Assembly (NCBI GenBank): GCA_016287385.1
Contig: JAEEWM010000013.1
Span: 1 to 64,000, forward strand
Direction: 5' to 3'
Length of the DNA: 64,000 nt
DNA from: Clostridiaceae bacterium
GTDB taxonomy: Bacteria > Bacillota > Clostridia > Oscillospirales > Acutalibacteraceae
A program made the position numbers and the translations under genes. Positions within the stretch are counted from its first letter, which is position 1. The number at the start of each line of letters is the position of its first letter. The notes under the pieces are model-generated. The model worked only from the letters and a program-made list of their open reading frames with translations, was not told where the DNA came from and did no database searches. Positions 50,130 through 60,777 of this stretch are shown piece by piece.

Positions 50130-50993
50130 TTACCTCGTCCAAACAGTGGTGTTGCCGCACGGCAGCACTATATCCTTTTTTGTTACGGGCAGTCCGATTT
50201 CCTCGGTGCCGACCCGACCCTCACCCCTTGGGGCAACACAGGTTTTTACCATATAATTGAGAATTGACGGCGAAAGTCCGCCCGTATAGGAATTGAGCAT
50301 AAAGAAGAGCGGCTCATCGCTTAGCAGTTTGCCGACGTCGCTCAGCAGCTCGTCAAGACTCTGTTCAAGCTTCCATATCTCGCCGGAAGGTCCTCTGCCG
50401 TAAGAAGGCGGGTCCATAATTATCGCGTCATATTTTTTGCCGCGCCGGATTTCCCTTTTAACAAACTTCATACAGTCATCCACAAGCCAGCGCACGCTTC
50501 TGTCCGCCACACCGGAGGATACCGCGTTCTCCTTTGCCCAAGTCACCATTCCCCGCGACGCGTCCACGTGAGTTACCGCCGCGCCGCTTTTAAGGCACGC
50601 GACGGTCGCGCCGCCGGTGTAGGCGAAAAGATTGAGCACGGAAACAGACCGGTTTGTGCTTTCAATAAGCTTTCTCGCAAGCGACCAGTTTACCGCCTGC
50701 TCCGGGAAAAGCCCGGTATGCTTAAAGCCCATCGGTTTAAGATTAAAGGTCAAATCGCCGTAGGAAACGGTCCAACTGTCCGGCACAAATCCCTTTTTCT
50801 CCCAGAAACCGCCGCCGGAAGAAGAGCGGTGATAAACCGCCGCCGCTTTCTGCCAGCGTCCGTCGCTTTTGCCCTTGTTCCATATCACTTGCGGGTCGGG
50901 ACGGATAAGCAGAATATCGCCCCAGCGTTCAAGACGCTCGCCCGCGTCCGCGTCTATGAGTTCAAAATCCTTAAAATCGTTGACCGAGCGCAT
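50130..50993 (-). CDS. Class I SAM-dependent methyltransferase (RlmI/PUA-less type)
   Basis: VLNLFAYTGGATVACLKSGAAVTHVDASRGMVTWAKEN, DAIIMDPPSYGRGP. Confidence 0.88.
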   Translation of the reverse strand: MRSVNDFKDFELIDADAGERLERWGDILLIRPDPQVIWNKGKSDGRWQKAAAVYHRSSSGGGFWEKKGFVPDSWTVSYGDLTFNLKPMGFKHTGLFPEQAVNWSLARKLIESTNRSVSVLNLFAYTGGATVACLKSGAAVTHVDASRGMVTWAKENAVSSGVADRSVRWLVDDCMKFVKREIRRGKKYDAIIMDPPSYGRGPSGEIWKLEQSLDELLSDVGKLLSDEPLFFMLNSYTGGLSPSILNYMVKTCVAPRGEGRVGTEEIGLPVTKKDIVLPCGNTTVWTR

Positions 50994-51005
50994 TAAAATA
51001 CCTCG

Positions 51006-52037
51006 TTAAATCAATTGTTGCTGACCCGACGGGGTCATTCCCAAATGCTCGTAGCACGCCGGAGTCACACATCTGCCCCTCGGCGTTCTCGAAAGAAAAC
51101 CTATCTGCATAAGATACGGTTCGTATACATCTTCAATGGTGACAGCTTCTTCGCCGACCGCCGCTGAAAGCGTTTCAAGTCCTACCGGACCGCCGCCGTA
51201 ATTCGTTATTATCGTTTTGAGCATTCGCCTGTCAAAATCGTCAAGGCCGAGCTCATCGATTTCAAAACGCCTGAGCGCTTCACGGGCAACCTCTTCGGTT
51301 ATTCTGCCATCAAACTGTATTTCGGCGATATCCCTTACCCGCTTTAACAGGCGGTTTGCTATACGCGGTGTGCCGCGCGCACGTGAGGCGATTTCAAGCG
51401 CGCCGTCGCGGTCTATCGGTATGCCGAGTATGCCCGCGGAACGCGTAACTATCTGCCCCAACTGCTCGGGGGTATAGAGATCAAGCCGCAAAAGTACGCC
51501 GAATCTGTCGCGCAGCGGTGCGGTAAGCTGACCCGATCTGGTCGTAGCGCCCACCAGCGTAAAGCGCGGAACGTCAAGTCTTATAGACCTTGCCGAAGGA
51601 CCTTTGCCGAGGATAATATCAAGCGAAAAATCCTCCATGGCGGGATATAAGATTTCTTCGACGTTGCGGGCAAGGCGGTGTATTTCATCGATGAAGAGAA
51701 CGTCGCCCTCGTTAAGAGCGGTAAGTATCGCCACAAGGTCGCCCTGCTTTTCGATGGCGGGACCTGAGGTCACCCTGATATTTACTCCCATTTCACGGGC
51801 GATAATGCCCGCAAGGGTAGTTTTACCGAGTCCGGGAGGGCCGTAAAGCAAAACGTGGTCAAGGCTTTCCTTCCTTTTACGCGCCGCCTCAATATAAATG
51901 CCGAGATTATCCTTCACTTTATCCTGCCCGATATACTCTGAAAGCGTTTTCGGGCGTAGCGTAATTTCCGAATCATCCTCGACCGAGGTAAACTCCGGCG
52001 ATACTATGCGATTTTCAAAATCCATATCTTCGATCAC
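51006..52037 (-). CDS. ruvB: Holliday junction helicase RuvB
   Basis: [48 protein letters not shown]. Confidence 0.97.
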   Translation of the reverse strand: MIEDMDFENRIVSPEFTSVEDDSEITLRPKTLSEYIGQDKVKDNLGIYIEAARKRKESLDHVLLYGPPGLGKTTLAGIIAREMGVNIRVTSGPAIEKQGDLVAILTALNEGDVLFIDEIHRLARNVEEILYPAMEDFSLDIILGKGPSARSIRLDVPRFTLVGATTRSGQLTAPLRDRFGVLLRLDLYTPEQLGQIVTRSAGILGIPIDRDGALEIASRARGTPRIANRLLKRVRDIAEIQFDGRITEEVAREALRRFEIDELGLDDFDRRMLKTIITNYGGGPVGLETLSAAVGEEAVTIEDVYEPYLMQIGFLSRTPRGRCVTPACYEHLGMTPSGQQQLI

Positions 52038-52040
52038 GGT

Positions 52041-52646
52041 TTATATCCCCCTTGCCAAGCTTTTAAGAGCGCCGCGTATCAAATCGTCGGTCGGAAGCGA
52101 GCCGTCAAGCTTGCCGACTGCGAGCGACGCTTCGCTTTGTGTATAGCCGAGAGAAACAAGCGCCTCTATCGCCTCTTTTGCGGAGGTGTTCGCGTTGGCG
52201 TTGCCCACGGCGCTTACCGTGCTGAACGCTTCGCCCGTCGCGACCGAACCGACCTTGTCTTTCAGTTCAAGCACTATTCTCTGCGCGAGTTTGATTCCCA
52301 CGCCGGAAGCCGCGGTAAGCGACTTCGCGTCGCCGCTGGCTATAAGCAAAAGCACCTTCTCAAAATCAAATTCCGAAAGTATCGCAAGACCTATTTTGGC
52401 TCCTACGCCGTTTACCGAGGTTATCAGCTTAAAGACGTCAAGCTCACCGCTCTTTGAAAAGCCGTAAAGGTCGAACGCGTCCTCCCTTACGATGAGGCAG
52501 GTATAAAGAAACGCGCTCTCCCCCGTGCCGCCTAACGCGTAGTAGGTATTCTTTGTGACAAAACATCTGTACCCTACGCCGGAGCACTCGATAACAACCG
52601 AGTTTTCGTCCTTTTGAATTATTTTGCCGTTAAGTGATGCTATCAT
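52041..52646 (-). CDS. ruvA: Holliday junction helicase subunit RuvA
   Basis: MIASLNGKI..., FKLITSVNGVGAKIGLAILS. Confidence 0.94.
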   Translation of the reverse strand: MIASLNGKIIQKDENSVVIECSGVGYRCFVTKNTYYALGGTGESAFLYTCLIVREDAFDLYGFSKSGELDVFKLITSVNGVGAKIGLAILSEFDFEKVLLLIASGDAKSLTAASGVGIKLAQRIVLELKDKVGSVATGEAFSTVSAVGNANANTSAKEAIEALVSLGYTQSEASLAVGKLDGSLPTDDLIRGALKSLARGI

Positions 52647-53168
52647 TTACTTTTTTCCTTTCAGTATGGCGTTGAGTTTACCGTAAGAGCTTCCCGCGCT
52701 GTGACCGTGACAAACAGTCAGCGCCAGCGCGTCGGCGGTATCGTCCGGCTTCGGTACCTCGGAAAGCGAAAGCAGACTCTTTACCATTTCCATGACCTGA
52801 TGCTTTTCGGCTCTGCCGTAACCGGTTATCGATTGCTTGACCTGAAGCGGAGTGTACTCGAAAATCTCAATTCCCGCTTTCTGCGCGGCGAGCATTATAA
52901 CACCCCGCGCCTGCGCGACGTCAATGGCGGTGGTTGTATTCGTGTTAAAGTAAAGCCGCTCTATGGCCATACACTCCGGCTTATACTTTTCAATCACGGT
53001 CGTAATGTCATCGAATATCGCTTCGAGGCGCTTTGAAAAGGACGTGCCGGCATCGGTTGTGACCGCGCCGTAACCTACGGTTTTGAAACGCACACCGTCA
53101 TATTCCGCGACGCCGTAGCCGACTATCGCATACCCCGGGTCGATACCGAGAATCCGCAAGCGAACCGC
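52647..53168 (-). CDS. ruvC: Holliday junction resolvase RuvC
   Basis: RILGIDPGYAIVGYGV, AIERLYFNTNTTTAIDVAQARGV; start inferred near MRILGIDPG upstream codons. Confidence 0.92.
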   Translation of the reverse strand, partial: AVRLRILGIDPGYAIVGYGVAEYDGVRFKTVGYGAVTTDAGTSFSKRLEAIFDDITTVIEKYKPECMAIERLYFNTNTTTAIDVAQARGVIMLAAQKAGIEIFEYTPLQVKQSITGYGRAEKHQVMEMVKSLLSLSEVPKPDDTADALALTVCHGHSAGSSYGKLNAILKGKK

Positions 53169-53264
53169 CCCCTCTTTGAAGCTAAAAAGCATACTGCCCC
53201 AATATTAAAAGATATTATAACATAAGTTAATAATAATAGCAACTGTTTTCTGCAAAGAAAAACG

Positions 53265-53300
53265 TACAAAACCGACTTGGCTTTGTACGTTAAAAATCAA
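53265..53300. terminator. Terminator-like hairpin
   Basis: AACGTACAAA...TTTGTACGTT. Confidence 0.6.
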
Positions 53301-53316
53301 CTGTTTTTACTGTTAA

Positions 53317-53697
53317 TCACGGAACATCAACGGCTCTGCCCTGATCATCCCCCACTATCGGCTTATCGTTGATATTGGAACCGCCGGACGGGGTATCGCC
53401 CGAAGGCGTGTCAACATCAACCGGATTATCGCCGGGGGTATCGATTGTGCCGCCCGGTTCGGAAGAATCATCACCGGGCGAAGGGATAACGCCCGAGCCG
53501 CCCTTATCGGTATCGGAAGGTGTGTCAATATCGACTGTGCCGCCGTCTTGCTCAACCGGATCGGGATGGCTTACTTCAATATAATCAGAAGCCGCACCGT
53601 AATAATCCTCCACTTCACCGCAACCGGCGAAGAAGGTAAGCATAAACATAACAGCGATAATCATTACGGCTGATTTGAAAAGCGGCCTTCTGCGCAT
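53317..53697 (-). CDS. Small low-complexity lipoprotein
   Basis: Signal peptide/lipobox FFAGCG; D/P/G/S-rich low-complexity mature part. Confidence 0.6.
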   Translation of the reverse strand: MRRRPLFKSAVMIIAVMFMLTFFAGCGEVEDYYGAASDYIEVSHPDPVEQDGGTVDIDTPSDTDKGGSGVIPSPGDDSSEPGGTIDTPGDNPVDVDTPSGDTPSGGSNINDKPIVGDDQGRAVDVP

Positions 53698-53864
53698 AAA
53701 AACACCTCATAGCATACATTCTGCAAATATAATATCAAATTTTTGCCCGAAATGCAAGTAAAACTTATGAAAATATATCAATTTTTCAAAACGCTGATTT
53801 TCTGATTGACATGAATAACCGATTATGATAAAATTTCATCAGGCGATGAAAGGAGGATACCGTT

Positions 53865-54299
53865 GTGACTTATTCTGTTTTTTCCTCCTGTGAAAATGAT
53901 ACAATGAACGCCGCCGCCGCGCTTTCCGAGCGGCTTTCCGGCGGTGAGATCGTTGCTCTCAGAGGCGGGCTCGGTATGGGTAAAACCTGCTTTGTTAAGG
54001 GTTTGGCAAAGGGACTCGGATATAAGGGCGAAGTAACCTCCCCTACTTTTGCGATTGTCAACGAGTATATCGGCGGCAGACTTGATTTATTTCATTTTGA
54101 TATGTACAGGATAACCGGTTGGGACGATTTGTATTCCACCGGTTATTTTGATTATCTGGGCGCGGGCGGCGTAACCGCCGTTGAGTGGAGTGAAAACATC
54201 AGCGGCGCCATGGACGGTGAAAAGGTCATATCCGTGGAAATCGAGCGCGTTTCGAACAGCGACAGAAAAATCACGGTTTCGGACGGTGAAAGCACATGA
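53865..54299 (+). CDS. tsaE: tRNA threonylcarbamoyladenosine biosynthesis ATPase TsaE
   Basis: LRGGLGMGKTCFVKGLAKGLG, SPTFAIVNEY. Confidence 0.93.
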   Translation: MTYSVFSSCENDTMNAAAALSERLSGGEIVALRGGLGMGKTCFVKGLAKGLGYKGEVTSPTFAIVNEYIGGRLDLFHFDMYRITGWDDLYSTGYFDYLGAGGVTAVEWSENISGAMDGEKVISVEIERVSNSDRKITVSDGEST

Positions 54300-55000
54300 A
54301 TATACTTGCCATAGAGTGCTCCGCGGGTCCTGTTTCGGCGGCGGTCGTAAGCGATAAAAAAGTATTAAGCAGTTCTTTTTCGGATATCAAACTTACCCAT
54401 TCACAGACGCTTTTTCCGATAATACAAAATGCCGTTTCGGCGTGCCGGCTTAAGTTTTCCGATATTGACGCGGTAGCCGTGGCGACCGGTCCCGGTTCTT
54501 TTACGGGACTTCGCATAGGCATAGCTTCGGCAAAAGGACTTGCCGAGCCGAAAAATCTTATATGCGTAGGCGTATCAACGCTTTTAGCCGCCGCGTATAT
54601 GTTCCTCGGCGAAAACGCCGTGATCTGCCCGGTTATCGACGCGCGATGCGGTCAGGTCTATAACGCCCTTATAAAGGTAGAAGGCGATACCGTCACACGG
54701 CTTTGCGAGGACAGGGCAATACTTATAAACGACCTGGTCGGCGAGCTTAAAAGCACCGACGGAAGAATCATTCTTTGCGGCGACGCGGCACAGGCGGTGT
54801 TCAGCGCGGCACATGGCATAAAAAACGTGATGAAAGCGCCTCTTTCGGCACGGCTTCCGAGCGCGGTAGGCGTCGCGCTTTACGCGGCGCACGCGATAGA
54901 AACCGGCGAATATACCGACGCCGCGGGTCTTATGCCGGTATATCTTAAGTTGCCTCAGGCGGAAAGAGAATTAAGAGAAAAGAAGGGCGAGAATATATGA
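54296..55000 (+). CDS. tsaB: tRNA threonylcarbamoyladenosine biosynthesis protein TsaB
   Basis: ILAIECSAGPVSAAVV, VAVATGPGSFTGLRIGIASAKGLA. Confidence 0.93.
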   Translation: MNILAIECSAGPVSAAVVSDKKVLSSSFSDIKLTHSQTLFPIIQNAVSACRLKFSDIDAVAVATGPGSFTGLRIGIASAKGLAEPKNLICVGVSTLLAAAYMFLGENAVICPVIDARCGQVYNALIKVEGDTVTRLCEDRAILINDLVGELKSTDGRIILCGDAAQAVFSAAHGIKNVMKAPLSARLPSAVGVALYAAHAIETGEYTDAAGLMPVYLKLPQAERELREKKGENI

Positions 55001-55437
55001 ACATTGCAATCGGATGCGACCACGGCGGTTTCGAGCACAAATGCGCTATCGCCGAGCATTTGAAGGAGCGCGGCTTCGAAGTGACCGACTGCGGCATTTA
55101 CGAAAAAGTATCGGTGGATTATCCCGATATCGCCGTAAAAGTCACCGAAAAAATCGTCGGTAAAACCTGCGACCTCGGCATACTTGTCTGTGGTACCGGC
55201 ATAGGTATGTCAATGGCGGCAAACAAGGTAAAAGGTATCCGCGCCGCTGCTTGCAGCGACCATTTTTCCGCAAAGTATACAAGACTTCATAACGACGCCA
55301 ATGTCCTCTGCCTCGGCGGCAGAGTTATAGGGATAGGCACCGCGCTTGAGCTTGTCGACCTGTTCGTAGATACCGCTTTCGAGGGCGGGCGCCACGAAAA
55401 ACGCGTACAAAAAATATCAGATATTGAAAACAAGTAA
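54997..55437 (+). CDS. rpiB: Ribose-5-phosphate isomerase B
   Basis: [37 protein letters not shown]. Confidence 0.95.
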   Translation: MNIAIGCDHGGFEHKCAIAEHLKERGFEVTDCGIYEKVSVDYPDIAVKVTEKIVGKTCDLGILVCGTGIGMSMAANKVKGIRAAACSDHFSAKYTRLHNDANVLCLGGRVIGIGTALELVDLFVDTAFEGGRHEKRVQKISDIENK

Positions 55438-55450
55438 AGGGGAAGTAAAA

Positions 55451-56086
55451 ATGGAAGAAAAAAACGTATTTATCATGGATCATCCGCTTATTCAGCACAA
55501 GTTGACTATACTGCGCGATGAAAAGACCGGCTCAAAGCAGTTCAGGGAGCTTGTAAGCGAAATCGCGATGCTGATGTGCTATGAGTCTACGCGCGATCTG
55601 CCGTTACGCGAAATAGAAACCAAAACGCCTATCGCAACCGCAAAAACAAAGGTGCTTGCAGGCAGAAAAATGGCGTTTGTACCGATACTTCGCGCGGGGC
55701 TTGGCATGGTTGACGGCGTGCTCAGTCTTATTCCCGCCGCAAAGGTGGGTCATATCGGTATGTACCGTGACCCGAAAACCCATAAGCCGGTGGATTATTA
55801 CTGCAAATTGCCGGCAGACCTCAACGAGCGCGACGTTTTCGTGCTCGACCCGATGCTCGCGACCGGCGGCAGCGCTATCGACGCCGTCGCCCGCATTAAA
55901 GAGTTTAATCCGAAGAGAATTAAGTTTATGTGCATAATTGCCGCCCCCGAGGGACTTGAAGCCTTCACAAAAGTTCACCCCGACGTGCCGGTTTACTGCG
56001 CGGGACTTGACGATCACTTGAACGAGCATTGTTACATTGTTCCCGGCCTCGGCGACGCCGGCGACAGAATTTTCGGAACGAAGTAA
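55451..56086 (+). CDS. upp: Uracil phosphoribosyltransferase
   Basis: [46 protein letters not shown]. Confidence 0.96.
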   Translation: MEEKNVFIMDHPLIQHKLTILRDEKTGSKQFRELVSEIAMLMCYESTRDLPLREIETKTPIATAKTKVLAGRKMAFVPILRAGLGMVDGVLSLIPAAKVGHIGMYRDPKTHKPVDYYCKLPADLNERDVFVLDPMLATGGSAIDAVARIKEFNPKRIKFMCIIAAPEGLEAFTKVHPDVPVYCAGLDDHLNEHCYIVPGLGDAGDRIFGTK

Positions 56087-56106
56087 GCAAAATATCAGGC
56101 AAAGAA

Positions 56107-56136
56107 TCCGGCGGTTCTCCCGCCGGATTCTTTTTT
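56107..56136 (+). terminator. Rho-independent terminator
   Basis: GAATCCGGCGG-TTCT-CCCGCCGGATTCTTTTTT. Confidence 0.85.
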
Positions 56137-56302
56137 CCTTCGACTTTTGATATCATGATATCAAGATATCAAAAATACGCGGCGAACGGTATATAAAGCG
56201 CAACGGCGAGGGTCACCCCTCGCCGTTGTTTACAAAACAAATTTCCACAAGCACTATATCAAATTTGTTTTGAATCTGGCATTAAATGCCTATACTTCAT
56301 TC

Positions 56303-58216
56303 TTAACCAATCCTTTTTAATTTGCACGCTTGCCTATCAAGCCTAAATATCGAATTATCCGTTATTTCATTTGCATCCTCAAACAATGACATATAATGGT
56401 GACTGAAATAATCGTTTGTTTTACAGATTACCACATAATCATATTCTTGGGTTAAAATTGTATTTCTGAAATCTGCGGCTGATATCTTTTTTGTCCAAAT
56501 ATCTCCGTCATAGAACGGTCCGTCTTCGCTTAAACTCCATGAAAAACCTTCATTGACCAAACGCGGTCTTATTGAAAATCTGATAACCTGATAATCATAC
56601 CCTTTATCCTCCTGTGAGACAAAATATATCTTTGCATTTTTCTCACAATTCTTATTCACTACATCTATTATCTTCGAGTATCTGCTTCTAACTGATATCG
56701 ATTCCTTTACGCCATTTCTGTTTATAAATTTTTCTACTTTGCTAAACGGTGTTATTATAACAACTATCGCGGCAAAAATTGCAAAAGTAGTTTTGCTGTC
56801 ATTACTGTTATTGAAATAGCAAGTAAAGCAAATAATTACTGTTATACATAACGACCTGAACACTATATCCATGTATCTTTGATAGGATGCCAAGTTTTGT
56901 GCTTCGTACTCAGAAAAATTAGCAATATAAATCGCACCCAAAGAATAAATATACAGCACGAATTGCACCACAATAATAACCGCCAAAAGCTTAAATGTGG
57001 TTTTTCCTCTTTTACTCTTGATTTTTGAACAATATAACGCAGAGAATAAAAACAGAGCTAAACAAAGACACACACTTAACACAAAATATGATGTTTTAAA
57101 ATCAAAATCACCTATAGTAATACGATTCTCAAAATAAGCTGTTTTTACTTTTTCAACCACCTCTTGCTTATACGATTGATCGTTCTTCAAGAAAAACATT
57201 CTGGTATATGTAAGCAATTCTGTCTTGCCGCCGAAGATTTGAACTTTTGATATATTCAATTCCATTTTCCATAATATTTTTGCAATTGTTGTTAAAAGAA
57301 TCGGTAGAGAACAAATCAATATACTTTTTACGCGCAAACGTTTCTCTGCGCTCCTAAAATCCATTCTCCCTAAATGTCGGATTACGAAACAAATACAGAT
57401 AAAGCAGGAAAAATAAAGACCGATATCTTTTGCCAACACCAGTGTAAAACATATCATCGAAATATAGACTATTTGTATTTTCTCAAGTTTATCGCATAAC
57501 AGTAGATTTGCAAATGCACAGCCGGTCAAAACGGAAATAAACGGATCAATGACAACAACTGTCATTATATCGGGGTAAAATAAAAGCGTGGCGCAGATTA
57601 TTATCATACACGACATCAAAAAACGCCAAAGCTTTTTAGTATTCAGCATTTTGAAAAACGGCAAAATCAGCGATACCACAAAAACCTGATATGCAACATA
57701 CACTTTTTCTTCAACAAAATCATTGCTACGAAAAATCAAGGCATTTACTCTTTGAAAGAAATATTGGAAGAGTGCCATTATAGGCGGATAAGATTTGAAT
57801 AACGAATGTGAGTTTTCATTAGTTATAAAATCGTCGAGTAAAAACATTGTTTTTACTGAATCTACCCAATGCGAAAACTCGTCCGTGTGAGCAGCAAGTT
57901 TTCCCCGATTACATAAGCATATAATAAAGAACAAAAATGAAAAGATAAAAAAAGCCGGAGTAAAAAAGCCCTTAACAAACTGCAAAAAATCTTTCTTGAT
58001 AATAGTGTTTAGTAAAGAAATGAGAACTAATGCAATAAGCGCAGCAAATATGAGCCAGAAGCCGATTTTCAGCATGCCAAACATACCAAAAATAAACAAT
58101 ATCCCCGATATTCCCATACAGGTTATAGGTAATACTTCCTCAAACTTTTTTTCAAAGAAAGAAACACCAAACACACTACCGGATGCAAGTAACATAAAAA
58201 CTGTTGAACTAAACAT
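56303..58216 (-). CDS. Large polytopic membrane protein (glycosyltransferase-C-like), function unknown
   Basis: Many predicted TM segments; 'AHTDEFSHWVDSVKTMFLLDDF' acidic loop; soluble C-terminal tail. Confidence 0.6.
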   Translation of the reverse strand: MFSSTVFMLLASGSVFGVSFFEKKFEEVLPITCMGISGILFIFGMFGMLKIGFWLIFAALIALVLISLLNTIIKKDFLQFVKGFFTPAFFIFSFLFFIICLCNRGKLAAHTDEFSHWVDSVKTMFLLDDFITNENSHSLFKSYPPIMALFQYFFQRVNALIFRSNDFVEEKVYVAYQVFVVSLILPFFKMLNTKKLWRFLMSCMIIICATLLFYPDIMTVVVIDPFISVLTGCAFANLLLCDKLEKIQIVYISMICFTLVLAKDIGLYFSCFICICFVIRHLGRMDFRSAEKRLRVKSILICSLPILLTTIAKILWKMELNISKVQIFGGKTELLTYTRMFFLKNDQSYKQEVVEKVKTAYFENRITIGDFDFKTSYFVLSVCLCLALFLFSALYCSKIKSKRGKTTFKLLAVIIVVQFVLYIYSLGAIYIANFSEYEAQNLASYQRYMDIVFRSLCITVIICFTCYFNNSNDSKTTFAIFAAIVVIITPFSKVEKFINRNGVKESISVRSRYSKIIDVVNKNCEKNAKIYFVSQEDKGYDYQVIRFSIRPRLVNEGFSWSLSEDGPFYDGDIWTKKISAADFRNTILTQEYDYVVICKTNDYFSHHYMSLFEDANEITDNSIFRLDRQACKLKRIG

Positions 58217-58489
58217 AGGAGTGCCCCCAAAGCAAAAAAAGTGCGGCTACCGAAGTAAACCGCACAAAAAACGCAAACTCCGATAGTCGCCAAACTAACA
58301 TTATGCATATAGGTGTAAGCACACTCATAAACAACTGGAATTTGCATTTTTATCAAATTCACCGCTTATGAGTGTTTGCAAAAATACACAAAGTATTCTC
58401 ATCAAAAGAAAATACACCCGTATGCATTATTCAGTTAGTTTGGCACATTCATTTTACCATTGTTTTTTTGATTAGTCAACAAATAAAAT

Positions 58490-58515
58490 AGGCACGCCCT
58501 GACGGGCGTGCTTCG
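58490..58515. terminator. Terminator-like hairpin
   Basis: GCACGCCC-tgac-GGGCGTGC. Confidence 0.6.
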
Positions 58516-58546
58516 ATTTATACTATATCTAAAAAGCTAAGCCGTA

Positions 58547-59905
58547 TTATTTTATCAGATCTATCGCTTCCTTGATATTCCTAACGCCGATAAGGTTTAT
58601 TCCCTCGGGCGTTTTTGTAATTTGCTTGAGCGACGCTTTCGGCAGAATGCACTCGCAGAACCCGAGGCGAGCCGCCTCAAAAACGCGGGCTTCGGCGCGC
58701 TGTACGGCACGTATTTCGCCCGAAAGTCCCACCTCGCCGAACACTATGCTTTTTTCGCCGAGCGGTATGTCCCGCAGACCGGAAACGAGCGCCATACACA
58801 CGGCGAGATCCGCCGCCGGTTCATTAAGCCGCATACCGCCCACCACGTTAAGGTAGGTATCGAGATTTGAAAAGTAAAGTCCCTGCCGCTTTTCGAGTAT
58901 CGCAAGCAGCATATTGAGCCGGTTATAATCAAATCCGTTCGACATTCTGCGCGGGTTGCCGAAGCCGGTCGTGGCGACAAGCGCCTGAACCTCGGAAAGT
59001 ATCGGCCGCGTGCCCTCTATCATACAGGTAATGCAACCGCCCGAAACCTCGGGTCTTCTGCCCGAAAGCATCATAGCCGAGGGGTTTTCAACCTCGAAAA
59101 GGCCGTTTTCGCGCATTTCAAAAACGCCTATTTCATTAGTCGAGCCGAAACGGTTTTTAATGGCGCGCAGTATCCTGTAAGACTGCGTTCTCTCGCCCTC
59201 AAAGTAAAGTACGGTATCGACAATATGTTCAAGCACCTTCGGTCCGGCGATTTCCCCGCCCTTATTGACGTGACCGACTATAAACAGCGGTATATCAAGC
59301 GGCTTCACGGTATGAAGAAGCATATTTGTAGACTCCCTGACCTGCACCACGCTGCCCGCCGCCGATGATATTTCCTCTATCTGCATTGTCTGTATGGAAT
59401 CTATCATCACCATATCGGGTTTATTGGTTTTAATATACTCGCAGACCGCCCCTGTATCGGTCTCGGTTATGACCGTGACATTTTTACCCGAAACACCCAG
59501 CCGCCCGGCTCGCAGTTTTATCTGTACCGCGGATTCCTCACCCGCGACATAGAGTATATTCAGAACGTCCCCGAACGCCTCGCACGCCTGCAAAAGTATG
59601 GTTGATTTACCTATCCCCGGATCGCCGGAGAGCAGTACGACCGAACCCTTTACAACGCCGCCTCCAAGCACCCTGTCAAACTCAGAAATGCCCGAAACCA
59701 GGCGATGTTCGCCGGACGTGTTGACTTCGCTTAAAACCGCCGCGCCGGAGATTTTTCGCGGCGAAGCGGCGGACGGCGCTTTCTGAACGCTTAAGACCTC
59801 TTCGAGCGTGTTCCACTCGTGACAGTCAGGGCACTGCCCTACCCATTTTACGCTTTCATATCCGCAGGACGAGCAAACGTAAACAGTTTTTGATTTTTGA
59901 GCCAT
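58547..59905 (-). CDS. radA: DNA repair protein RadA
   Basis: CSSCGYESVKWVGQCPDCHEWNT, SGDPGIGKSTILLQ, KNRFGSTNEIGVFEM. Confidence 0.96.
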   Translation of the reverse strand: MAQKSKTVYVCSSCGYESVKWVGQCPDCHEWNTLEEVLSVQKAPSAASPRKISGAAVLSEVNTSGEHRLVSGISEFDRVLGGGVVKGSVVLLSGDPGIGKSTILLQACEAFGDVLNILYVAGEESAVQIKLRAGRLGVSGKNVTVITETDTGAVCEYIKTNKPDMVMIDSIQTMQIEEISSAAGSVVQVRESTNMLLHTVKPLDIPLFIVGHVNKGGEIAGPKVLEHIVDTVLYFEGERTQSYRILRAIKNRFGSTNEIGVFEMRENGLFEVENPSAMMLSGRRPEVSGGCITCMIEGTRPILSEVQALVATTGFGNPRRMSNGFDYNRLNMLLAILEKRQGLYFSNLDTYLNVVGGMRLNEPAADLAVCMALVSGLRDIPLGEKSIVFGEVGLSGEIRAVQRAEARVFEAARLGFCECILPKASLKQITKTPEGINLIGVRNIKEAIDLIK

Positions 59906-60687
59906 TATCCGTTCCTCCTGTATTCGTTCGGGCTTATCCCGAAGTGTTTTTTGAAGGTGTAATTAAAGCTTCTCACACTGCCGAAGCCGCTTTCAAAGGC
60001 GATATCGGCAATTTTTTTATCGGTTTCATCCATAAGCGATATCGCGGTTTCAAGGCGGTAAGCGCCGAGAAGCTCGGCAAAAGACATATCGAAAACCGAA
60101 TGAAAATAGCGCGAAACGTAGTGATAATCATAACCGAGAAGCTTTGCGATATCATTAAGTCCGATATCCCGCGTGTGGTTTTTTGCAAGATAATCGGTTA
60201 TTGCTATTATAGACTGCTTTCTGTCCTTGTTTTCGGACAGAGTGACCGACTTTAAGAACTCGTCGCAAACCGTGTAAAGGCAGGATTTGAGTGTATAAAC
60301 CGTGGGGTCGCTGTTCCGAACAAGTCTTTTTAACAGGAAATCCCTTATTTCGCCTTTCGGAGAAAAGACGAATCCGTCGGCGCTCTTGCCTTTTATCTGC
60401 CGTTCAAAAAGGCGTACATAATCAGCCGAAAAAACGCAAACATAATACTCCGTATTTTCCCCCGGCGTGTAGGCGTGAACGTCATAGGGCAGGCACAGCC
60501 CGAAATCACCTGAAAACAGACGGTACTTTCTGTTGTTAACTTCACAGTCAACCGTGCCGGACAGCACATATATCAGCTCCAGATTCTTATGAAAATGATG
60601 CTGCCATACTTCATCCGTATAAACCAAAGCGTTGTAATTATAATTGCCCATTGAGTTATGCGGCTGATGAAAAAGCATAGTTATCAC
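59905..60687 (-). CDS. AraC-family regulator
   Basis: N-terminal cupin; 'KKIADIAFESGFGSVRSFNYTFKKHFGISPNEYRR'. Confidence 0.88.
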   Translation of the reverse strand: MITMLFHQPHNSMGNYNYNALVYTDEVWQHHFHKNLELIYVLSGTVDCEVNNRKYRLFSGDFGLCLPYDVHAYTPGENTEYYVCVFSADYVRLFERQIKGKSADGFVFSPKGEIRDFLLKRLVRNSDPTVYTLKSCLYTVCDEFLKSVTLSENKDRKQSIIAITDYLAKNHTRDIGLNDIAKLLGYDYHYVSRYFHSVFDMSFAELLGAYRLETAISLMDETDKKIADIAFESGFGSVRSFNYTFKKHFGISPNEYRRNG

Positions 60688-60777
60688 CGTAAAAGATAAA
60701 TTATTGCTACTATATTATAACATATTGCGAGAAAAAGTCAACTTTTTGCAATACAATATTATCGGAGGATGATAAAA

